Origin: Bradyrhizobium sp. CCBAU 51765
GTDB taxonomy: Bacteria > Pseudomonadota > Alphaproteobacteria > Rhizobiales > Xanthobacteraceae
Direction of reading: 5' to 3'
Assembly: GCF_015291725.1 (NCBI RefSeq)
Contig: NZ_CP030038.1
Location: 7,491,001-7,555,000, forward strand
Length of the DNA stretch: 64,000 nucleotides
Every line of letters begins with the position of its first letter. Position 1 is the first letter of the stretch. Position numbers and translations under genes: made by a program. Shown piece by piece: positions 29,938 to 36,935 of the stretch. The notes under the pieces are model-generated. The model saw nothing but the letters and a program-made list of their open reading frames with translations, was not told the DNA's origin and did no database searches.

Positions 29938-30375
29938 ATGCGACGTATCACCTGCCTCAAAGCCCTGATGCTTGCATCCGCGCTGCTCGGCGTCACGCCC
30001 GCGGCGGCCGAGATCCGCATCATCCAGTCGCCGGGTGGACAGGTCGGGCCGTTCCTCGATCTGTTTGAGAAAGTGCGCGAGAGCGGCGAACGCGTCGTGA
30101 TCGACGGTCCCTGCCTGTCCGCCTGCACGCTGGTGCTGAGCATCGTGCCGGGCGAGCGCATCTGCGTCACCAAGCGCGCGGTGCTGGGCTTCCACGCCGC
30201 GCGCTCGGTGGACCGGCGCGGGCGCTTCTATGCCGAGCCGGAAGCATCGGTCGCAGTGCTCGCCGCCTATCCCGGCCCGGTGCGCGACTGGATCAGCCGC
30301 CGAGGCGGCCTGAGCTCACGGCTGCTGCTGTTGAAGGGGCGCGACCTCGCCGCGATCTATCCGCGATGTCGGTGA
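29938..30375 (+). CDS. Predicted periplasmic ClpP-like protein
   Basis: 145 residues from MRRITCLK, chosen because GGAGAG precedes it; it opens a signal peptide ending near TPAAA. The mature part has EIRIIQSPGGQVGPFLDLFEK, then VIDGPCLSACTLVLSIVP and AVLGFHAAR, which resemble the ClpP/crotonase-fold periplasmic proteins grouped as COG3904. The Ser in LSAC and the His in GFHAA sit where a Ser-His pair would be expected. Catalytic activity and role are unknown. It stands alone between repeats. Confidence 0.7.
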   Translation: MRRITCLKALMLASALLGVTPAAAEIRIIQSPGGQVGPFLDLFEKVRESGERVVIDGPCLSACTLVLSIVPGERICVTKRAVLGFHAARSVDRRGRFYAEPEASVAVLAAYPGPVRDWISRRGGLSSRLLLLKGRDLAAIYPRCR

Positions 30376-30471
30376 CGAAGTCGTCGTTCATAGTCTCGCG
30401 ATCACCTGCGACCGGCACCGACGACCATCGTCGAAAGCCGCAGCACGGTGTCGTCAGAGAGTACGCGATCT

Positions 30472-30570
30472 GAAGCGCGATGCGATTAGAATGAATCGTT
30501 GTCGCGCTTTAGATTGTTGTTTAAGCATGATCTTTTCGGAAAACCGCTGCGCACTTCTCCGGATCATGCT
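30472..30570 (+). repeat. Intergenic palindromic repeat, copy 2
   Basis: About 99 bases starting TGAAGCGCGATGCGATT and ending CCGGATCATGC, colinear with the copy at 1909-2001. The right half is especially well conserved. Its right end touches the stop codon of the short ORF at 30571-30663. Confidence 0.8.
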
Positions 30571-30663
30571 TTAAAACAAAGTCTGGACCACCGGCGCGAG
30601 CTTCATGCTCACGCAAATGACCATTCCCCAAAGAGCAAAGTTGATCTGCAGCGCCGCCGCCAT
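30571..30663 (-). CDS. Candidate 30-residue membrane peptide
   Basis: A short ORF, MAAALQINFALWGMVICVSM followed by KLAPVVQTLF, is preceded by a strong ribosome-binding site (GGAAGGGGAGC, 5-12 bases before the ATG). The middle is hydrophobic enough for one membrane helix, with a Lys on the distal side. I do not know a family. The RBS and the membrane-helix profile are the evidence; it could still be chance. Its stop codon abuts the repeat at 30472-30570. Confidence 0.5.
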   Translation of the reverse strand: MAAALQINFALWGMVICVSMKLAPVVQTLF

Positions 30664-30939
30664 CGGTCGCTCCCCTTCCAAGTCGCCCCGCCCTGCTTTT
30701 TAGATTTTATGAAGCAAAGTTAGCGATTCTGTTGTGCAGATCACAGCCCAATATTGCGCCAATTATTGTGCGGTGCAGTCGGCTTCACGAAGCGGCCTCA
30801 CTCCGCGCGCAAAGTGATGTGAAATTCTGATTCGTATTGGCCATGCCGGCTGGTCCGTTTGCGTTGAGTTCCATTAGATTGACGTGACGCGAAGTTTTTC
30901 ACGCGGATTGCGCGTCGCTTACGCAGCAAAGGCCCCGGC

Positions 30940-31290
30940 ATGATTCGATACAGCTTCATCCTGCTCAGTTTTTGCACAGCGCTGATTGCTTGCGCAGGCG
31001 CTTCAGCGCAGGAACGTCGCCCCATCGCGTGGGATGGTCTTGGCAAGGATCCGAACCGTCCTCACGTCGCGAAGCGGCGCGTGGCAAATCCCGTGCCCCC
31101 GGCACCGGATCCCAATCAGGAGCGGGAACGCGTGCTCGGCACCTTGCAGCCCTATTCCCAGGCGTGGTGGGTGGTCCATGACGAAATACAGGCGGAGAAC
31201 GACAGACGGCTCGGCACCAAGCTCCTGATCTGCCCTCGCTGCGTGGAGTCGTCGCCGCCGAGCGAGAACGTCACCGGATCAATCCGGTGA
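30940..31290 (+). CDS. Small secreted protein of unknown function
   Basis: 116 residues. The N-terminal signal peptide MIRYSFILLSFCTALIACAG may be a lipoprotein leader (LIAC) or be cleaved after ASA. The mature part is Pro/Arg-rich (VANPVPPAPDPNQERERV) with two Cys (LICPRCVES) near the C terminus. No family recognised. It stands alone in a region of repeats; a hairpin at 31338-31366 may end its transcript. Confidence 0.65.
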   Translation: MIRYSFILLSFCTALIACAGASAQERRPIAWDGLGKDPNRPHVAKRRVANPVPPAPDPNQERERVLGTLQPYSQAWWVVHDEIQAENDRRLGTKLLICPRCVESSPPSENVTGSIR

Positions 31291-31337
31291 GAGAACAAGC
31301 GGCCGATTGGTGCGTGACGTAAGGAATCCATGCGTGT

Positions 31338-31366
31338 CCCCTCTCCCGCAGCATTGGAGAGAGGGG
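31338..31366. repeat. CCCCTCTC/GAGAGGGG hairpin
   Basis: An 8-bp stem with a 13-base loop lies between two convergent genes. It resembles the CCTCTCCCGC palindromes at 36861 and 63751. A bidirectional transcription stop is possible but there is no T run. Confidence 0.5.
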
Positions 31367-31403
31367 ATCGCAACTCAACGGATCGTAGGCGCGATCGCGC
31401 CCG

Positions 31404-31817
31404 TCACATCCCCTCCGCCGGGCAGTTCACCATCCAGGGAATGCCGAACTTGTCGACGCACATGCCAAAGCCCTTGGCCCAGAACGTCTTGCTGAAGGGC
31501 ATGGTGACCGAGCCGCCGTCGGCGAGCGCGTTGAACTTGCGCTCGCCGTCTGCGGGATCCTTGACTGTGAGCGAGATCGAAAAGCCCTGTGGCTTGTGAA
31601 AGTGCTCGGCCGGCGCGTCGGAGGCCATCAGCACGCTGCCGTCGGGCAGCGACATCCGTGCATGCATGATCATCTTCTCACGGCCGGGAGCGGCCGGCAC
31701 GTCCGGCGGCGCGTCCAATGACCGCATCATCGCATCGATCTTGCCGCCGAGAACCTTGGCGTAATAGTTGAACGCCGCTTCGCAAGTGTCCTGATAGAAC
31801 AGATAGGGATTAAGCAT
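31404..31817 (-). CDS. VOC family (PhnB-like) protein
   Basis: 137 residues. It begins MLNPYLFYQDTCEAAFNYY and continues AKVLGGKIDAMM, with DGSVLMASDAP, SISLTVKDPADGERKFNAL and the end FGIPWMVNCP, the pattern of PhnB/3-demethylubiquinone-like glyoxalase-fold proteins. No reaction can be assigned. It lies 30 bases after the SRPBCC gene, so the two form an operon under the promoter at 32416-32442. VOC proteins of this type often accompany ECF sigma factors. Confidence 0.9.
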   Translation of the reverse strand: MLNPYLFYQDTCEAAFNYYAKVLGGKIDAMMRSLDAPPDVPAAPGREKMIMHARMSLPDGSVLMASDAPAEHFHKPQGFSISLTVKDPADGERKFNALADGGSVTMPFSKTFWAKGFGMCVDKFGIPWMVNCPAEGM

Positions 31818-31847
31818 CGTTTCGCTCCTCTTCGCTTGCAGTGAGGT

Positions 31848-32387
31848 CTATTGCTTCTCGGTGAGTTTCTTCAGGCCGGCGAGACCTGCCTCGAAATCCT
31901 TGCCGATCATGTTGTCCATGTTGACGAACACTTGCATGACCTTGGACAGGAACGGGGCCGGACCGTACATCGCCCACGTGACCAGAGTGGCATCGCCTTG
32001 CGGCACAAAGGTGAATTCGGCGGTGTTATGCCCTTCGAACGGCCGCTCGAAATCGAGCTTGATGCGGAGCTTGGAGGGCCCGTTCGCCTCCAGGATCTCC
32101 ATGTGGCCCGCACCGACATTGTTGTTGCCGTCCCAGGCGTAGGTCGCCCCCTCTCCCGCCGCGGTTCCGCCGAACGTGCGCTTCATGGCGGGATCGCGCT
32201 CCTCATAGGGCGACCAGGCGGTCCAGCGATGGAAATCAGCAACCAGCGGATAGATCGCGTCGGCCGGAGCTTTCACGGAGAGACTGCGCTCGACGCGGAA
32301 CGTGTCGGGCTTGGTGACGGCGAAGACGAGCACGGCCGCAATTCCGGCCGCGAGGACGATGGCGATGACGGCAATGGCTTTCAGCAT
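31848..32387 (-). CDS. SRPBCC family protein with N-terminal membrane helix
   Basis: 179 residues. An N-terminal hydrophobic segment (AIAVIAIVLAAGIAAVLVFA) is followed by the START/SRPBCC fold: VERSLSVKAPADAIYPLVAD, FHRWTAWSPYEERDPAM and TLVTWAMYGPAPFLSKVMQV. The fold binds hydrophobic ligands; the ligand is unknown. GGAGAG precedes the ATG. First gene of the SRPBCC-VOC operon in the predicted ECF42 regulon. Confidence 0.9.
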   Translation of the reverse strand: MLKAIAVIAIVLAAGIAAVLVFAVTKPDTFRVERSLSVKAPADAIYPLVADFHRWTAWSPYEERDPAMKRTFGGTAAGEGATYAWDGNNNVGAGHMEILEANGPSKLRIKLDFERPFEGHNTAEFTFVPQGDATLVTWAMYGPAPFLSKVMQVFVNMDNMIGKDFEAGLAGLKKLTEKQ

Positions 32388-32415
32388 GAATGACTCTCCG
32401 GGATTCGGAGCCTAG

Positions 32416-32442
32416 GACGTACGGGGAAGGCCTCGGCCGACA
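32416..32442 (-). promoter_or_regulatory. Predicted ECF42-type promoter of the SRPBCC-VOC operon
   Basis: Minus strand TGTCGG (32437-32442), 17 bases, CGTC (32416-32419, continuing CTAGG). It lies 28 bases upstream of the start codon. Same element as at 28836-28862 and 34278-34304; the CGTCCTAG downstream box is shared with the former. Confidence 0.75.
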
Positions 32443-32477
32443 ATGGAACAGAAATTCTTTGGCGCATTGCCCACCCC

Positions 32478-32568
32478 ACGTCATGGCCGGGCCTGTCCCG
32501 GCCATCCACGTTCTTGGCGCGGAGGGAAAGACCGTGGGTACCCGGGACAAGCCCGGGCATGACGACGT
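32478..32568. repeat. Palindromic intergenic element
   Basis: The ends ACGTCATG-CCGGGC and GCCCGGGCATGACGACGT are complementary over most positions, with an inner pair GGCCGGG-CCCGGCC. It sits between the ECF sigma stop and the SRPBCC promoter. It resembles dispersed Bradyrhizobium elements with the core catggccgggc. Confidence 0.7.
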
Positions 32569-32582
32569 GGAAGCAGACGGGC

Positions 32583-33884
32583 CTACTTCGCCTTCGCGCC
32601 CTGCCTGGCGCCGCCATTGGCCTTCTTCGGCTGGCTGTCCCGGATCAGGCGATCGAGATGCATGCGGATGTGGGCGGCTTCGGCCGAGGTGTTGGCGAGC
32701 GCGATGGCGCGGTCGAAGGCGACGCGGGCCTCGTCGTTGCGGCCGAGCTGCATCAGGAAGGCGCCGCGCACGCCGTAGAAATGGAAATAGTTGGAAAGCT
32801 TCGGCGCCAGCGGTTCGATAAGATCGAGCGCAGCCTGCGGCCCGCGCACCTTTGAAACCGCGACCGCGCGATTGAGCGTCACCACCGGTGACGGCTGCAC
32901 CACTTCCAGAGCGCCATAGAGCAGATCGATCTGCGTCCAATCGGTCTCCTCCGGGGTCGCTGCGCGCGCATGCAGCGCGGCGATTGCGGCCTGGATCTGA
33001 TAAGGACCGCTGCGGTGGTGGCGCATCGCCTTGTCGATCAGCGCGAGGCCTTCCGCGATCATGGTGCCGTTCCACAGCGAACGATCCTGATCGTCCAGCA
33101 GGATCAGCGATCCGTCCTCGGCAAAGCGCGCGGCGCTGCGGGCGTGCTGCAACAGGATCAGCGCCGTCAAGCCCATAATCTCGGGCTCGCTCGGAAACAG
33201 CCGCAGCAGCAGCCGCGCCAGCCGGATCGCCTCCTCGCACAGCGGCTTCCTGATCTCCGCAGTGTCTCCACTCGCCGAATAGCCTTCGTTGAAGATCAGG
33301 TAGATCATGGCAGCAACGCCGGCGAGCCGCTCGGAACGCTCGACCGCGCCGGGCGCCTCGAAGGGCACGCCCGCGTCGGCGACCTTTGCCTTGGCCCGTG
33401 TGATGCGCTGCTCCATCGCGGCTTCCGAGACCAGGAAGGCGCGTGCGATCTGCTTCACGGTGAGGCCTGAGACGATGCGCAACGCCAGCGCGATCTGCTG
33501 CGTCGCCGGCAGCTGAGGATGGCAGCAGATGAACATCAGCCGCAGGATGTCGTCGCGATAGTGCGACCCGTCGAGCCGCTCGGCCACCGCCCCCTCGGCA
33601 TCATCGAGATCGGAGATGGCCTGGTCGTCATCCGGCAGCGGCTGCTGCTTGCGGGCGCGGCGCACCTCGTCGATCGCGACGTTGCGGCCGACCATGATCA
33701 GCCAGGCTGCGGGATCGCGCGGCGGCCCGTTCTGCGGCCATGACTTGAGCGCGCGCAGGCAGGCATTCTGAAAGGCCTCCTCTGCGGTGTCGAGATCGCG
33801 GAAATAGCGCAGCAGCGCGCCCACCGCCTGGGGTCGCGCCGAGGTCAGCGCAGTCTCGATCCAGGCGGTGTCGGCCTCGCTCAC
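32583..33884 (-). CDS. ECF RNA polymerase sigma factor, ECF42-type with C-terminal TPR-like extension
   Basis: 433 residues from a GTG at 33884, chosen because GGAGG lies nine bases ahead and the start overlaps the DGPF gene stop by four bases (GTGA). Region 2 is VGALLRYFRDLDTAEEAFQN with WLIMVGRNVAIDEVRR. Region 4 is LPATQQIALALRIVSGLTVK with IARAFLVSEAAMEQRITRAK. A long C-terminal part (about 190-433) contains helical repeats, e.g. ALYGALEVVQPSPVVTLNRA and NDEARVAFDRAIAL. Such an extension and a DGPF neighbour are the known marks of the ECF42 group, which lacks a classic anti-sigma factor. Predicted to read the three TGTCGG-N17-CGTC promoters here. Confidence 0.93.
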   Translation of the reverse strand: MSEADTAWIETALTSARPQAVGALLRYFRDLDTAEEAFQNACLRALKSWPQNGPPRDPAAWLIMVGRNVAIDEVRRARKQQPLPDDDQAISDLDDAEGAVAERLDGSHYRDDILRLMFICCHPQLPATQQIALALRIVSGLTVKQIARAFLVSEAAMEQRITRAKAKVADAGVPFEAPGAVERSERLAGVAAMIYLIFNEGYSASGDTAEIRKPLCEEAIRLARLLLRLFPSEPEIMGLTALILLQHARSAARFAEDGSLILLDDQDRSLWNGTMIAEGLALIDKAMRHHRSGPYQIQAAIAALHARAATPEETDWTQIDLLYGALEVVQPSPVVTLNRAVAVSKVRGPQAALDLIEPLAPKLSNYFHFYGVRGAFLMQLGRNDEARVAFDRAIALANTSAEAAHIRMHLDRLIRDSQPKKANGGARQGAKAK

Positions 33885-34249
33885 GTCAGATTTCCTCCGG
33901 GCCGGAACACACCCACGGGACGCACCTCGTAGGCGCCGCCGGGATTGGCAGAGCCCAGCTCGCGCGCGACGTCGAGCGCATCGTCGAGGTTCTTGCAGTC
34001 GACGATGTAGAAGCCGAGCAGCTGCTCCTTGGTCTCGGCATAGGGACCGTCGAGCACCAGAGGCGGGTCCTCCTTGCGCAGGGTCGCCGCCGCGGTCGTC
34101 GGCAACAGCCGCGCCACCGGTCCGAGCCGGCCCTGCCTGGTGAGCTTCTCCTGCACCACGGCGAGCTTCTTCATCACGGCCTCGTCCTGCTCCTTGGTCC
34201 AGGAGCCGACGAAATCCTCGTCGTGATAGCAAAGAATGGCGTAAAGCAT
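33881..34249 (-). CDS. DGPF-type YCII protein, partner of the ECF42 sigma factor
   Basis: 122 residues from MLYAILCYHDEDF at 34249; upstream in-frame sequence runs into the divergent promoter region and is not used. It has VLDGPYAETKEQLLGFYIVD, the DGPF signature, then DDALDVARELGS. Function unknown; DGPF proteins are the conserved genomic partners of ECF42 sigma factors. Its stop overlaps the sigma GTG by four bases, implying translational coupling and perhaps direct interaction. Its promoter element lies at 34278-34304. Confidence 0.92.
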   Translation of the reverse strand: MLYAILCYHDEDFVGSWTKEQDEAVMKKLAVVQEKLTRQGRLGPVARLLPTTAAATLRKEDPPLVLDGPYAETKEQLLGFYIVDCKNLDDALDVARELGSANPGGAYEVRPVGVFRPGGNLT

Positions 34250-34277
34250 GGGCGACACTTTCCTCGTCTGTTTCAAA

Positions 34278-34304
34278 GACGCGCCAATATGCCCCGCGCC
34301 GACA
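34278..34304 (-). promoter_or_regulatory. Predicted ECF42-type promoter of the DGPF-sigma operon
   Basis: Minus strand TGTCGG (34299-34304), 17 bases, CGTC (34278-34281, continuing TTTG). It lies 28 bases upstream of the DGPF gene start. It suggests that the sigma factor controls its own operon. Confidence 0.72.
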
Positions 34305-34388
34305 TGGCTGCGGAAAAAATTTGCAAGAAAAATCCGGCAGATCGTGCCAAGGAGGGCCTTCTCAAACGGAACCGACGAGGCACTTCGA

Positions 34389-35354
34389 ATGACCCTGGGT
34401 ACACTGGCCGTCCTGATCAACAGCACGCAGCAGAACTGGCTGCCGGAGCGCTGGAAGGCCCGGTTCGAAGCGGTCTGCGGGGACCGTCGCGTGGTGCTGC
34501 TGCCGGACGCCGGGCTCGACCCGGCGGAGGTGCACTATGCCGCCGTGTGGAAGCCGGTGCCGGGCGATCTCGGCGCGTTTCCCAATCTCCGCGCGATCTT
34601 CAATCTCGGCGCCGGCGTCGACGCGCTGATGGCGGACAAGAGCCTGCCCGACGTGCCGCTGGTGCGCGTCGCCGTGCCCGATCTCACCAATCGCATGACC
34701 GAATATGTCGTGCTGCACGTGCTGATGCACCACCGCCAGGAGCTTTACCTCAGGCAATCGCAGCGCGAGAAACGCTGGGAGCCGAAATATCAATGGCCGG
34801 CGAGCGCGATCACCGTCGGCGTCATGGGATTGGGCACGCTGGGGGCCGATGCAGCCGATGTGCTGCTGCGGCTCGGCTTCCGCGTCGCCGGCTGGAGCCG
34901 CAGCCCGCGGACGATCGACGGCGTCGCGTGCTTCCACGGCACTGCGCAGATCGATGCCTTCCTGCGCACGACCGACATCCTGGTCTGCCTGCTGCCGCTG
35001 ACGCCTGACACAAACGGCATCCTCAACCGCGACGTCTTCACAAAGCTCAACCGCAACAGCCCGCTCGGCGCGCCCGTGCTGATCAATGCCGGCCGCGGCG
35101 GCCTTCAGAACGAAGCCGATATCCTGGCCTGCCTCGACGACGGTACGCTGGGCGCCGCCTCGCTCGACGTCTTCGTGCAGGAGCCGCAGCCGGCGGACAG
35201 CCGCTTCTGGACCCACCCCAAGGTGGTGTTGACGCCGCACAATGCCGCCGACACCGACGCGGACGCGATCTCGGCCTATGTCGCCGAGCAGATCGGACGG
35301 TTCGAGGCCGGCGGAGCGCTGGAGAATGTGGTGGATCGGGCAAGGGGCTACTAA
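34389..35354 (+). CDS. 2-hydroxyacid dehydrogenase, GhrA-like (glyoxylate/hydroxypyruvate reductase)
   Basis: 321 residues from MTLGTLAVLINSTQQ; the frame is open upstream but that part overlaps the divergent promoters. Rossmann motif VGVMGLGTLGADAAD (about 140-155), then FLRTTDILVCLLPLTPDT, LINAGRGGLQNEADIL and the catalytic His region VVLTPHNAADTDADA. The layout and the short distance to the C terminus fit the GhrA branch. It would reduce glyoxylate or hydroxypyruvate with NADPH in the cytoplasm. The catalytic Arg is probably the one in NAGRGG; the Glu partner is in VQEPQP. Confidence 0.9.
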   Translation: MTLGTLAVLINSTQQNWLPERWKARFEAVCGDRRVVLLPDAGLDPAEVHYAAVWKPVPGDLGAFPNLRAIFNLGAGVDALMADKSLPDVPLVRVAVPDLTNRMTEYVVLHVLMHHRQELYLRQSQREKRWEPKYQWPASAITVGVMGLGTLGADAADVLLRLGFRVAGWSRSPRTIDGVACFHGTAQIDAFLRTTDILVCLLPLTPDTNGILNRDVFTKLNRNSPLGAPVLINAGRGGLQNEADILACLDDGTLGAASLDVFVQEPQPADSRFWTHPKVVLTPHNAADTDADAISAYVAEQIGRFEAGGALENVVDRARGY

Positions 35355-35418
35355 GCCCCTGGATTTCGCCAGCGCTGGCGCTTCAGGCTCGGTGTCTCCG
35401 CCTGCCTGCGGAGGCAGC

Positions 35419-36063
35419 CTACGCTTTCGCGCCGACCATCATATCGATCGCGCCCTTCACGATCGCCTCCAGCTCCTTGCGCGGAACGCGGGCGCGCGAA
35501 CGGACGGCGATGGAGTGCACGGCAGCTGATGCGAGCTGCGCCAGCACGGCCGGATCGGCGCTCTCCGGCAACTCACCCTTCTCCTTGGCTCGGCGGAAGC
35601 AACCGGCAAAAGCCTTGTCGAGTTCGGTGAGTCCGTCGAGCACCATGGCGCGGATCTCGGGATCGCTCACCGCCTCGGACGCCGCCGTCACCACCGTGAA
35701 ACAGCCACGCGGGCCGGCTTCGCCGGAGAGATAGATGTTCAGCGCGGAGGCGAAGATTCGCTCCAGGCGTTGGCGCAGCGGCATTTCCTCGCGAAAGATC
35801 GCGGCCATGGAGGCCCGCGCTTCCTCACGGTAGCGCTGGTAGCTCTTGATGTAGAGCTCGCGCTTGTCGCCGAAGGCGCCGTAGAGGCTCGGGCGATTCA
35901 TGCCGGTGGCCTCGCTGAGATCGTCGAGCGAGGTCGCGGCAAAGCCCTGCCTTCGGAACAGGTCGAGCGCCTTGCCGAGCGCGACATCGGGCTCGTAGGC
36001 GCGCGGACGGCCGCGGCGCTTGGGCTGACCGGCAGCAGTTGGCAGCTTCGATTTTTGTACCAT
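35419..36063 (-). CDS. TetR/AcrR family transcriptional regulator
   Basis: 214 residues. A basic start (KRRGRPRAYEPDVALGKALD) is followed by the helix-turn-helix ATSLDDLSEATGMNRPSLYG with AFGDKRELY (about 42-70). The ligand domain contains YLSGEAGPRGCFTVVTAASE, common in regulators of redox or electrophile stress genes. It is divergent from the GST gene; the first codons lie in one arm of an 11-bp inverted repeat (36050-36116). Regulation of itself and the GST is likely. Confidence 0.93.
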   Translation of the reverse strand: MVQKSKLPTAAGQPKRRGRPRAYEPDVALGKALDLFRRQGFAATSLDDLSEATGMNRPSLYGAFGDKRELYIKSYQRYREEARASMAAIFREEMPLRQRLERIFASALNIYLSGEAGPRGCFTVVTAASEAVSDPEIRAMVLDGLTELDKAFAGCFRRAKEKGELPESADPAVLAQLASAAVHSIAVRSRARVPRKELEAIVKGAIDMMVGAKA

Positions 36064-36116
36064 TCCGCAAATTAATCCTTGACCGTGGACATATTATGCA
36101 AGACAGTACAAAAATC
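36050..36116. promoter_or_regulatory. Divergent tetR/GST control region with 11-bp inverted arms
   Basis: GATTTTTGTAC (36050-36060) and GTACAAAAATC (36106-36116) are exact reverse complements, 45 bases apart. The left arm covers tetR codons 2-5. A possible tetR promoter (TTGATT-N16-TAATAT on the minus strand) overlaps the right arm. They could be two half-sites or a DNA loop. Confidence 0.5.
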
Positions 36117-36168
36117 AATCTGGCCAGGTTGAGCGAAACTTCCAGAGAATTGCCCAAGGAGGCTACAG

Positions 36169-36813
36169 ATGGATGTCTATTTCTCACCGCTCGCCTGCTC
36201 CATGGCGACACGCGTTGCGCTCTATGAAGCCGGCGCCGAGGCGAACTATCTCGAAGTCGATCCGCCGACCAAGACCGTGCTGAGCGACGGCTCCGACTTC
36301 CGCGCCATCAATCCGATCGGCCTGGTGCCGACGCTACGTACCGACGAGGGCGTGGTGCTGACCGAGAACGCCGCGATCCTGCAATATGTCGCGGACCGTT
36401 TCCAGCAATCCGGCCTCGGCGCCGCGCAGGGCATCGACCGCACGCGCTTGCATCAATGGCTGTGCTTCATCGGCACCGAGCTGCACAAGGGTCTCTTCCT
36501 CCCCTTGCTCGACCGCAAGGCGCCGCAGGAGACGAAGGCCTATGCGCTGGAGAAGAACTTGTCGCGGCTCGACTATCTCGACAATTATCTAAAGGGACGC
36601 GAGTTCCTGCTCGACCATTTCAGCGTGGCCGACGCCTATCTCGCCACGGTCATCAACTGGACCATGGCGACGCCGCCGATCGAGCTTGCGAAATGGCCGA
36701 ACGTGAAGGCCTATTACGAGCGCCTGCGGCAGCGCCCGTCGATCGCCAGGGCGATCGCGGAGGAGTTCGAGTTGTACAAGGCCGAGCTCGCGCGGAAGAA
36801 GGCCGCGGCGTAA
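36169..36813 (+). CDS. Glutathione S-transferase family protein
   Basis: 214 residues. The N-terminal thioredoxin-like domain begins MDVYFSPLACSMATRVALYE, with the Cys-Ser pair (SPLACS) used for glutathione activation in beta-class GSTs, then INPIGLVPTL and LTENAAILQYVADRF (glutathione-binding ES/EN region). The C-terminal helical domain includes GREFLLDHFSVADAYLATVI with the N-capping motif. AGGAGGC lies ahead of the ATG. Cytoplasmic conjugation or reduction of electrophiles; probably repressed by the divergent TetR. Confidence 0.94.
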   Translation: MDVYFSPLACSMATRVALYEAGAEANYLEVDPPTKTVLSDGSDFRAINPIGLVPTLRTDEGVVLTENAAILQYVADRFQQSGLGAAQGIDRTRLHQWLCFIGTELHKGLFLPLLDRKAPQETKAYALEKNLSRLDYLDNYLKGREFLLDHFSVADAYLATVINWTMATPPIELAKWPNVKAYYERLRQRPSIARAIAEEFELYKAELARKKAAA

Positions 36814-36860
36814 AGCACGATGACATGAGGCTTGATCGCTGCAACGACGGAGGTGCGCTC

Positions 36861-36882
36861 CCTCTCCCGCTTGCGGGAGAGG
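36861..36882. repeat. REP-like palindrome
   Basis: Perfect palindrome CCTCTCCCGC-TT-GCGGGAGAGG between convergent genes. The same core recurs at 63751-63774. Confidence 0.75.
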
Positions 36883-36935
36883 TGAACAAGCCGCTGCAAT
36901 CGATTCAACGAAAGCCGTTCCGGAGTGCAGCTCGA

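Noticed and set aside
33885..34232. N-terminal extension of the sigma factor frame to 34232
   Set aside because: The extra residues are the shadow of the DGPF gene in another frame. The GTG at 33884 has a strong RBS and a four-base overlap.
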